A DNA stretch of 64,000 nucleotides, taken from assembly GCF_048323695.1 (NCBI RefSeq), contig NZ_JBLWFT010000009.1, positions 1-64,000 of the forward strand, in the 5' to 3' direction. Position numbers and translations under genes: made by a program. Source of the stretch: Aquisalimonas sp007126095. GTDB taxonomy: Bacteria; Pseudomonadota; Gammaproteobacteria; Nitrococcales; Aquisalimonadaceae. Of the stretch, positions 21,510 through 27,952 are shown piece by piece (position 1 is the first letter of the stretch; each line of letters starts with the position of its first letter). The notes beneath the pieces are model-generated. The model did not search any database, was not told where the DNA came from, and saw nothing but the letters and a program-made list of their open reading frames with translations.

Positions 21510-22952
21510 ATGGAACAGACGCTGTCGATTGCGACCGAGCGCCTGCTGGAGCCCGCCGGACTCGGCGATGCAGCCCTGGACGACGTGTTCGGCCGCCTGA
21601 TGGGGCCGGGGGTTGATGCCGCCGACCTCTACTTCCAGGCGACCCGGCACGAGACCTGGATGCTGGAAGATGGCCTGGTCAAGCGCGGCAGCCACAGCAT
21701 TGATCAGGGGGTTGGGGTCCGCGCCATTGCCGGCGAGAAGACCGGCTTTGCCTACTCCGATGAGATCGTGCTGCCCGCGCTGCTGGAAGCCTCCGGTGCC
21801 GCCCGCGCCATTGCGCGCTCCGGCCACGAGCGTCGGGTGCAGGCTTGGCGCCGGGGGACCGGTCTCAATCTCTATCAACCGGACAGCCCCCTCGAGTCCA
21901 TGAGTGACGCGGACAAGGTCGATCTGCTGCGCCGCGTGGAGGCCGAGGCGCGGCGTCAGGATTCGCGGGTGGAGCAGGTCATGGTCAGCCTCTCCGGGTT
22001 GCAGGACACCGTTCTCGTCGCCGACCACGAGGGCCGGCTCACGGCCGACGTGCGGCCGCTGGTTCGTCTGAACGTCTCCGTGCTGGTGGAACACAAGGGC
22101 CGGCGCGAGAACGGCAGCGCTGGCGGCGGTGGCCGGCACGGCTACAGCGTGTTCGTGGATCAGGGCCAGGCGCTGGCCTATGCCCGGGAAGCCGTCCGCC
22201 TGGCGCTGGTCAATCTGGAGGCGGTGGACGCGCCTGCGGGCACCATGCCCGTGGTGCTCGGGCCCGGCTGGCCGGGCGTGCTGCTTCACGAGGCCGTGGG
22301 GCACGGCCTCGAGGGGGACTTCAACCGCAAGGGTACATCGGCCTTCGCTGGCCGCATCGGCGAGCAGGTGGCCTCCGAGTACTGCACCGTGGTGGACGAT
22401 GGCACCCTGCCGGGCCGGCGCGGTTCGCTCAACGTCGATGACGAGGGCGTGCCCACCGAGAGCACCGTGCTGATCGAGAACGGCAGCCTCGCCGGTTACA
22501 TGCAGGACCGCATGAACGCCCGCCTCATGGGCATGCAGCCCACGGGCAACGGCCGGCGCGAGTCCTACGCGCACCTGCCCATGCCGCGCATGACCAACAC
22601 CTACATGCTTGCCGGGCCCCACGATCCGGAGGAGATCATCCGATCCGTCCAGGACGGCATCTATGCCGTCAACTTCGGCGGCGGCCAGGTAGACATCACC
22701 TCGGGCCGGTTCGTGTTCTCGGCGAACGAGGCGTATCTGATCGAGAATGGCCGGGTCACCCGGCCGGTCAAGGGGGCGACGCTGATTGGTAACGGCCCCG
22801 AGGTGCTGAAGCAGGTGAGCATGGTCGGCCACGACCTGAAACTGGATACCGGCATCGGCGTCTGCGGGAAGGAGGGCCAGAGCGTCCCCGTGGGCGTCGG
22901 GCAGCCAACACTGAAAGTGGACGCCCTGACCGTCGGCGGAACCGAAGCCTGA
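21510..22952 (+). CDS. tldD: TldD metalloprotease subunit
   Basis: TldD is the catalytic subunit of the TldD/TldE (PmbA) protease, which degrades unfolded peptides and matures some ribosomal peptides such as microcin B17. The protein has 480 residues (E. coli 481). The zinc motif HEAVGH places the ligands at H260 and H264 and the catalytic Glu at 261. The glycine-rich C-terminal domain contains NFGGGQVDITSG. The ATG at 21510 was chosen by length and alignment. Its partner pmbA follows after a 177-bp gap holding a large inverted repeat. Confidence 0.96.
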   Translation: MEQTLSIATERLLEPAGLGDAALDDVFGRLMGPGVDAADLYFQATRHETWMLEDGLVKRGSHSIDQGVGVRAIAGEKTGFAYSDEIVLPALLEASGAARAIARSGHERRVQAWRRGTGLNLYQPDSPLESMSDADKVDLLRRVEAEARRQDSRVEQVMVSLSGLQDTVLVADHEGRLTADVRPLVRLNVSVLVEHKGRRENGSAGGGGRHGYSVFVDQGQALAYAREAVRLALVNLEAVDAPAGTMPVVLGPGWPGVLLHEAVGHGLEGDFNRKGTSAFAGRIGEQVASEYCTVVDDGTLPGRRGSLNVDDEGVPTESTVLIENGSLAGYMQDRMNARLMGMQPTGNGRRESYAHLPMPRMTNTYMLAGPHDPEEIIRSVQDGIYAVNFGGGQVDITSGRFVFSANEAYLIENGRVTRPVKGATLIGNGPEVLKQVSMVGHDLKLDTGIGVCGKEGQSVPVGVGQPTLKVDALTVGGTEA

Positions 22953-22992
22953 CGGTACCAGGAATCAGCGAATCGCAGGTCAATCGCCTATC

Positions 22993-23105
22993 GCGCCGGA
23001 CCGGTTGCCCCGGTTGCGGACCGTCATCGGCCATGGACGGCCGATGACGAGCCTACAGGGATGGACTCGCAGGCGTGTCCGCAACCGGGGCAACCGGTCC
23101 GGCGC
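22993..23105. repeat. Large nested inverted repeat between tldD and pmbA
   Basis: Two perfect 28-bp arms (22993-23020 and 23078-23105) are exact reverse complements. Each arm contains two copies of CCGGTTGC. Inside them lies a second perfect hairpin with 11-bp arms (23022-23032/23039-23049) and a 6-nt loop. The right arm ends 10 bp before the pmbA ribosome binding site (AAGGA, 23116-23120). There is no U-tract, so it does not look like a standard terminator. It could be a REP/BIME- or MITE-like element or a structured RNA that controls pmbA. Confidence 0.85.
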
Positions 23106-23129
23106 CCCAGATGGCAAGGAACACATACG

Positions 23130-24485
23130 ATGACATCACCAACCGTGACCGCCAGCGCCGCGCTCCCCTCGGAAGCCGATCTGGAGCGCATCGTCGAGCA
23201 GGTGCTGGCCGAGGCCAGCAAGCAGGGGGCCACCGGTGCCGAGGCGTCGGTGAGCGTGGGTACCGGGCTGTCCGTGCACGTGCGCCGCGGCGAAGTGGAG
23301 ACCCTGGAGCATGAGCGCGATCGGGCCATTGCCGTGGCCGTCTACTTCGGCCACCGGCAGGGCACCGCCAGCTCCAGCGACTTCTCCGCCGACTCCGTGC
23401 GCGACACGGTCGCCGCCGCCTGCAGCATCGCCCGGTACACCTCCGACGACCCGGCGCAGGGGCTGGCCGACCCGGAGCGGATGGCCACAGAGCTGCCGGA
23501 TCTGGATCTCGATCATCCCTGGGGCCTGAGCGCGGATGATGCCATCGAGCTGGCGCTGACCTGCGAAGCCGCTGCCCTGGATGCCGATCCGCGCATCAGC
23601 AACTCCGAAGGCGCCGGCGTCAGCACCGGTCGTTCGCTGCGGGTGTATGGCAACTCGCACGGGTTTCTCGGCAGCGTCACCGGGACCCGCCACGGCCTGA
23701 ACTGTGTGGTCGTCGCCGGAGAAGGGGTCGGCATGCAGCGCGATTACTGGTATACCGTGGCCCGGGAGCCCGGGGCGCTGGAAGAGGCCGCCGCGGTGGG
23801 CCGGCGTGCCGCCGAGCGGGCGGTGCGCCGCCTCGGCAGCACCCAGGCGGAGACCGGGCGGATGCCGGTGCTCTACGTCCCCGAGACCGCGCGCGGGTTG
23901 ATCGCGCATTTTCTCGGTGCCGTGCAGGGCAGTGCGCTCTATCGCAACTCGTCGTTCCTGCTCAACCACCTTGGCGAACAGATTTTCCCGGAGCACGTCA
24001 CCATGGCCGAATACCCGCATCTGCCCAGGGCGCTGGGCAGCGCGGCGTTCGACGGCGAGGGGGTGGCAACCGCCGACCGCACACTGGTGGAGGCAGGCGT
24101 GCTGCGCGGATACGTGCTCGACAGCTACTCTGCGCGCAAGCTGGGCATGGCCACCACCGGCAACGCCGGGGGCGTGCACAACCTCACGGTCCAGCCGGGT
24201 TCGCTGGATTTCGACGGCCTGCTGCGGGAAATGGGCGACGGCCTGGTGGTCACCGAACTCATGGGGCAGGGCGCCAATACCGTGACCGGCGACTACTCCC
24301 GCGGGGCCGCGGGCTTTCTCGTCAGGAACGGGCAGCTCGACCAGCCCGTGGAGGAGATTACCGTTGCGGGCAATCTGAAGGACATGTTCCGTACTCTGCG
24401 TGCGGTGGGCTCGGATACGGACACCCGTGGCGCCATCCGAACCGGATCGATCCTGCTGGACGACGTCATGGTGGCGGGGCGGTAG
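23130..24485 (+). CDS. pmbA: PmbA/TldE metalloprotease partner subunit
   Basis: PmbA (TldE) forms the heterodimeric protease with TldD. It has the same fold but lacks the HExxxH zinc site, as seen here. The protein has 451 residues (E. coli 450). Typical blocks are the N-terminal EVETLEHERDRAIAV region and the C-terminal GDYSRGAAGFLVRNGQ motif. The ATG at 23130 follows AAGGA by 9 bp. An upstream frame start at 23061 would be inside the inverted repeat and is not credible. It converges with a minus-strand gene 24 bp downstream. Confidence 0.95.
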   Translation: MTSPTVTASAALPSEADLERIVEQVLAEASKQGATGAEASVSVGTGLSVHVRRGEVETLEHERDRAIAVAVYFGHRQGTASSSDFSADSVRDTVAAACSIARYTSDDPAQGLADPERMATELPDLDLDHPWGLSADDAIELALTCEAAALDADPRISNSEGAGVSTGRSLRVYGNSHGFLGSVTGTRHGLNCVVVAGEGVGMQRDYWYTVAREPGALEEAAAVGRRAAERAVRRLGSTQAETGRMPVLYVPETARGLIAHFLGAVQGSALYRNSSFLLNHLGEQIFPEHVTMAEYPHLPRALGSAAFDGEGVATADRTLVEAGVLRGYVLDSYSARKLGMATTGNAGGVHNLTVQPGSLDFDGLLREMGDGLVVTELMGQGANTVTGDYSRGAAGFLVRNGQLDQPVEEITVAGNLKDMFRTLRAVGSDTDTRGAIRTGSILLDDVMVAGR

Positions 24486-24509
24486 TCCGCCGCCGCCCGG
24501 CCCCCGCGG

Positions 24510-24848
24510 TCAGGACGAACCCTGCTTGCGCTGCAGTCGCTCCAGGTGCTTGCGGGTGAGGGCGTTGAAGCGTGGTGTCGTGCCCGCGTCCTCGTAGATC
24601 GGATCGCCCTGGTCGTCCTCGGCAATGACCTGCTTGCCCTGGATATAGGGGAAACCGGCCTCCAGATCGTCCAGCGCAGCAGAGAGGAGATCCGTGATCA
24701 GGTCCTGTTCCGACCGTCCGGGGTACATCTCCCGCAGGGCGGCGAGTTTGGCTGCATCGTGGATGGGCAGGTGGACTGCGTAGGTTGCCACCGTGCGGCG
24801 TTCACCGGCTGATGTCTCCCAGGCTTCGATAAGTTGCTTGACCTTCAT
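24510..24848 (-). CDS. Conserved protein of unknown function, ribbon-helix-helix-like
   Basis: This small soluble protein has 112 residues from the ATG at 24848. I recall similar proteins in pseudomonads carrying labels such as type 1 pili tip component or pilin assembly protein. The sequence gives no support for that: there is no signal peptide or pilin-like segment. Residues about 21-65 read as a strand (TYAVHLPI), a helix (DAAKLAALREMY) and a second helix (SEQDLITDLLSAALDDLE), which resembles a ribbon-helix-helix DNA-binding fold. A conserved acidic tail follows. It has its own upstream region and converges with pmbA. Function unknown. Confidence 0.75.
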   Translation of the reverse strand: MKVKQLIEAWETSAGERRTVATYAVHLPIHDAAKLAALREMYPGRSEQDLITDLLSAALDDLEAGFPYIQGKQVIAEDDQGDPIYEDAGTTPRFNALTRKHLERLQRKQGSS

Positions 24849-24925
24849 GGGCACCCCCTCCCTTGGTCCTGCCGGCACGCGGGACGCCGCCGGCAACTCG
24901 AAACCGGGCATGGCCCGTTGCCTTC

Positions 24926-24931
24926 AGTGTA
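24926..24931 (-). promoter_or_regulatory. Possible extended -10 promoter for the 112-residue gene
   Basis: On the minus strand the sequence TGATACACT places a TACACT -10 box with an upstream TG about 80 bp before the start codon. No convincing -35 is seen. Confidence 0.3.
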
Positions 24932-24966
24932 TCACCGCATGGACGGGAGGCACCGTGCCATGTTGC

Positions 24967-25236
24967 CTATTCCGCCTCCTCGAAGCGCGCGTTGATCAGC
25001 GTCTCCAGTGCGTCCAGGGCGTCGGAGGCATCCTCGCCGTCGGCCTCCAGCGTGAGCGTCGTTCCCCGCCCGGCGGCCAGCATCATCATGCCCATGATGC
25101 TCTTGCCGTTGACGGTCTTGCCGTCGCGGTGAACCTGAATTCCGGCCTGATAACGCCCTGCCATGGCGACGAACTTCGCCGCCGCGCGGGCGTGCAGGCC
25201 GAGCTTGTTGATGATCGTGACGTCGCGGGTTGGCAC
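24967..25236 (-). CDS. ptsH: HPr-family phosphocarrier protein (nitrogen-PTS NPr type)
   Basis: This 89-residue phosphocarrier relays phosphate from Enzyme I to EIIA proteins. The active-site His lies in LGLHARAA at about residue 15, and the regulatory Ser in GKSIMGMMML at about residue 46, the site HprK would phosphorylate. The GTG start at 25236 is 10 bp after an AGGAG and gives the standard N-terminus (PTRDVTIINKLG). The position beside rapZ and ptsN in the rpoN cluster argues for the regulatory NPr (PtsO) role rather than sugar uptake. It overlaps no gene but starts 4 bp after the EIIA stop. Confidence 0.93.
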   Translation of the reverse strand: MPTRDVTIINKLGLHARAAAKFVAMAGRYQAGIQVHRDGKTVNGKSIMGMMMLAAGRGTTLTLEADGEDASDALDALETLINARFEEAE

Positions 25237-25240
25237 GCGT

Positions 25241-25651
25241 CTACTGCTCCTTTCTTGTTCTGAACCGTTCCACCAGCAGGACACCGTCCTGCCCGCCCGT
25301 GAGCGCCTTGTCGGCCAGTTCCGTCAGGCGCAGGCCCGGGTAATTGAAGATGCGCAGCAGCATCGGCAGGTTGACGCCGGCCACCACGGTGATGCGCTGG
25401 TCGCCGGCAAGACTGGCCGCCACGTTGCTTGGGGTCGAGCCGTAGGCGTCGGTGAGCACCAGCACGCCGTCGCCGTCGTCCAGTTCATCGACCATCTCCC
25501 GCGCGCGACGCATCATCTCCGCCGGATCCATGTCCTGGAGCACATCCAGGGTCTGCGTCTGCAGCGGGCAGAAGCCGAGGGTCTCCTTGGCGGTCTCCAG
25601 AAGCTCCCAGCCGATGCGGTTGTGGGTAACCAGCAGGATGCCGACGCTCAT
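25241..25651 (-). CDS. PTS EIIA component, mannose/fructose (EIIA-Man) family
   Basis: This 136-residue cytoplasmic protein has the EIIA-Man fold. The phosphorylatable His is in LLVTHNRIGWELL, at residue 10. The conserved DAYGSTPSN segment (about 68-76) is the second family block. No EIIB, EIIC or EIID transport component is nearby, so it probably has a regulatory role. The same gene order (ptsN-hprK-rapZ-EIIA-ptsH) is known from beta- and some gammaproteobacteria. Its ATG overlaps the rapZ stop by 4 bp. Confidence 0.9.
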   Translation of the reverse strand: MSVGILLVTHNRIGWELLETAKETLGFCPLQTQTLDVLQDMDPAEMMRRAREMVDELDDGDGVLVLTDAYGSTPSNVAASLAGDQRITVVAGVNLPMLLRIFNYPGLRLTELADKALTGGQDGVLLVERFRTRKEQ

Positions 25652-26517
25652 GACAGCTCCCGGTGTCTCACGCTGACGTCCTGGGTCCCGTCCCGGAAGT
25701 GTGTCGCCAGCCGGTCGCTCAGGTAGACGGAGCGGTGTTGCCCGCCGGTGCAGCCGATGGCCACTGTCAGGTAGCTGCGGTTCTCGCGCTTGAAGGCGGG
25801 AATCCAGCGCTCCAGGTAGTCGCGGATGTCCGCGAACATCGTCTCCACCTCGCCGTGGGACGACAGGTACCCCGCCACCGCGGCGTCCAGCCCCGTCAGC
25901 GGGCGCAGATGCGGCTCCCAGTGCGGGTTGGGGAGCACGCGCACGTCGAACACGAAATCCGCATCACTGGGAACACCGTGCTTGAAGCCGAACGACTGGA
26001 ACAGCAGCGACAGTTGCCGGGAGTGGCCGATGAGCCGCTCGCGCACGAGCTCCCGCAGCTGGTGCAGCGTAGTCGCCGTGGTGTCGATGACCAGATCCGC
26101 GCGCGACTGGATGGGCACCAGCAGCCGGCGCTCCCGGTCGATGGCGTCGGCCAACGGGATGTCGCCGGTACTCAGGGGATGCCGGCGGCGGGTCTCCGAG
26201 AACCGCTTGATCAGTGTGTCGTCGTCGGCGGTGAGGAACAGGATCTCCGGGCGGATCCCGGTGACGGTCTCCAGCTCGGCGAGTATGCCGGAGAACGCCT
26301 CGAGGTCCGTCATGCGGTTGCGGGCGTCGACGCCGACGGCATAGTGATTGGCCGTGCCCGGTTCCAGGCTGGTGATGTGCTCGCCGAAGGACGACAGCAT
26401 GGTCACGGGCAGGTTGTCGATGCAGTAGCAGCCGCTGTCTTCCAGTGTATGGAGCGCCACAGTTTTGCCGGAACCGGACAACCCGCTGACGATAATCAGG
26501 CGGGTGTGTTCGCTCAT
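25648..26517 (-). CDS. rapZ: RNase adapter protein RapZ
   Basis: RapZ is an RNA-binding adapter that, in enterics, targets the sRNA GlmZ to RNase E and so sets glucosamine-6-phosphate synthase levels for envelope synthesis. The protein has 289 residues (E. coli 284). GLSGSGKT (12-19) is the Walker A motif. The C-terminal CTGGQHRSVYL segment is the hallmark of the family. The ATG at 26517 follows GGAGGTACGGT and overlaps the hprK stop by 4 bp. Whether GlmZ/GlmY exist here cannot be told from this window. Confidence 0.95.
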   Translation of the reverse strand: MSEHTRLIIVSGLSGSGKTVALHTLEDSGCYCIDNLPVTMLSSFGEHITSLEPGTANHYAVGVDARNRMTDLEAFSGILAELETVTGIRPEILFLTADDDTLIKRFSETRRRHPLSTGDIPLADAIDRERRLLVPIQSRADLVIDTTATTLHQLRELVRERLIGHSRQLSLLFQSFGFKHGVPSDADFVFDVRVLPNPHWEPHLRPLTGLDAAVAGYLSSHGEVETMFADIRDYLERWIPAFKRENRSYLTVAIGCTGGQHRSVYLSDRLATHFRDGTQDVSVRHRELS

Positions 26518-27017
26518 ACCGTACCTCCTGTCAGTTGATCGCCAGCGTGTAGCCGGGCGACGACTTCGACCAGCAATGCCAGTGGACGTTCCGGAGATAC
26601 GGGCAGTGTGATGCGTGGTACGGTCCGGCCGAGGAGCAGGGTGTCGTCGACGGTGGGTGCCAGCCGCGGCCAGTCGGCCCACGACCGGGGCGACGTCAGC
26701 CGGATCACCCGGTCCACGGGCGCGCGCTCCGCCACGGTGTGGCTGCCGAACAGGGTGGTGACAGGCTGGGGGCCGAGGCCGCGGATTTCCAGCCAGCCCG
26801 CCAGTGCAGAGGGAGCCCGGCCATACAGCACCCCGTCTTCCACGGACAGGGTGACGGCATCGTCGGCGATCAGCCGGTGTCCGCGCTCCAGCAGTCGCAA
26901 TGCCGTGTCACTCTTGCCGGTACCGCTTTCGCCTGTGATGAGGAGCCCGCAGCCATTCACGCTGACCAGCACCCCGGGAACGGTGGTGCCCGTGTCACCG
27001 GTCACGCGATCACTCAT
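26514..27017 (-). CDS. hprK: Short HPr kinase/phosphorylase-like protein (C-terminal domain only)
   Basis: HprK phosphorylates a serine of HPr-type carriers. This 167-residue copy has only the kinase domain; classical Gram-positive enzymes are about 310 residues. The Walker A motif GESGTGKSD (29-37) and the ADD acidic pair in HRLIADDAVTL (about 47-57) are intact, as is EIRGLG (about 77-82). The conserved His normally just before GVLV is Pro here (TVPGVLV). Activity as kinase is plausible but unproven, and phosphorylase activity is doubtful. It overlaps both ptsN and rapZ by 4 bp. Confidence 0.85.
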   Translation of the reverse strand: MSDRVTGDTGTTVPGVLVSVNGCGLLITGESGTGKSDTALRLLERGHRLIADDAVTLSVEDGVLYGRAPSALAGWLEIRGLGPQPVTTLFGSHTVAERAPVDRVIRLTSPRSWADWPRLAPTVDDTLLLGRTVPRITLPVSPERPLALLVEVVARLHAGDQLTGGTV

Positions 27018-27487
27018 GTGCTCCCCTGGGTGGCCTCCCAGTCCCTGAGCAGCTCATAGACGGCATCGGCATCGCGGGCGTCGCGGAGCCTACGGCACAG
27101 GGGCTGGTCGCTGAACATTTCGGCGAGCCGGGCGAGAATCTGGAGGTGTTCGTCGGTGAAGTGCTCGGGTACAACCAAGGCGAACAGGAGATCGACGGGT
27201 TCGTTGTCGAAGGCGTCGAAATCGATGGCCTCGCTGGTGCGGATGAAGGCGGCGGTGGCCGAGTCATTGCCGTCCATGCGGGCGTGGGGCAAGGCGACGC
27301 CGTGACCGAGCCCGGTACTGCCGAGTTTCTCGCGGCTGATCAGCTTGTCGAAGATGGCGTTGGCCGGCAGGGCGGAGTCGGAGTCGGCCACCATATCGCT
27401 GAGGAGTTCCAGGCCCCGCTTCTTGCTGGTCACCTGGATGTCGCAGGCGATGCGCTCCGGTGTGATTAGGTCGGCAATCTTGATCAT
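27014..27487 (-). CDS. ptsN: PTS IIA-like nitrogen-regulatory protein PtsN (EIIA-Ntr)
   Basis: PtsN is the output protein of the nitrogen PTS. In its unphosphorylated state it regulates potassium transport and other targets in enterics. The protein has 157 residues (E. coli 163). The active-site His is in GHGVALPHARMDG (about residue 70). It is followed by hprK with a 4-bp overlap and preceded by hpf with 78 bp between, which holds a 9-bp hairpin. Confidence 0.96.
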   Translation of the reverse strand: MIKIADLITPERIACDIQVTSKKRGLELLSDMVADSDSALPANAIFDKLISREKLGSTGLGHGVALPHARMDGNDSATAAFIRTSEAIDFDAFDNEPVDLLFALVVPEHFTDEHLQILARLAEMFSDQPLCRRLRDARDADAVYELLRDWEATQGST

Positions 27488-27527
27488 GCTTGTCCACGCA
27501 GGGTCGTGTCTGCGGATTCGGAAGTCG

Positions 27528-27555
27528 GCGGCGGTCCCTCGCTGGCGACCGCCGC
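27528..27555 (-). terminator. Hairpin between hpf and ptsN
   Basis: A perfect 9-bp GC-rich stem (27528-27536/27547-27555) with a 10-nt loop begins about 10 bp after the hpf stop. No U-tract follows. It may attenuate read-through into ptsN or protect the hpf mRNA 3' end. Confidence 0.35.
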
Positions 27556-27565
27556 TCCGCGCTGT

Positions 27566-27904
27566 TCAGTCCTCGTCACCCTCTCCCTGGGCCTTGGCCT
27601 GGGCGCCTTCGTTGCGCCGGTGGTCAGTGACCTTCTCCTTGTGCTTCTTCACCTGCCGGTCGAGCTTGTCGATCAGTCCGTCGATGGCAGCATACATGTC
27701 TTCGGCGCTGGCATCAGCGTAGAGCTTGGCGCCGCTGAGCAGCATGGTGGCCTCCGCCTTCTGACGCAGCTTCTCCACCGTCAGAATCACGTGGACGTTC
27801 ACCACGTTGTCGAAGTGGCGCTCCAGCTTGTCCATCTTGGAATGCACGTAGTCGCGCAGTGCTTCAGTGAGATCCACATGGTGCCCGGTGATGTCGATCT
27901 GCAT
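27566..27904 (-). CDS. hpf: Short ribosome hibernation promoting factor HPF
   Basis: HPF binds the decoding centre of the 30S subunit and helps form inactive 100S ribosomes in stationary phase. With 112 residues this is the short form. It has the S30AE fold start (MQIDITGHHVDLTEALRDYV) and the DMYAAIDGLIDKLDRQVKKHK helix. The tail is short and acidic rather than the long dimerisation domain. A GGAGGAG precedes the ATG. Placement after rpoN matches E. coli. Confidence 0.95.
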   Translation of the reverse strand: MQIDITGHHVDLTEALRDYVHSKMDKLERHFDNVVNVHVILTVEKLRQKAEATMLLSGAKLYADASAEDMYAAIDGLIDKLDRQVKKHKEKVTDHRRNEGAQAKAQGEGDED

Positions 27905-27952
27905 AGAGACTCCTCCCGAATGAGAGCCGGAAACGGCGAACCCCTTGTTGCC

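Noticed and set aside
23061..23129. Longer pmbA start at 23061
   Set aside because: It would place the N-terminus inside the inverted repeat; the ATG at 23130 has a ribosome binding site and matches family length.
25170..25200. HPr with LHARAA instead of LHARPA around the active His
   Set aside because: The nitrogen-PTS NPr of pseudomonads, as I recall it, also has LHARAAAKF, so it is normal for this subfamily.
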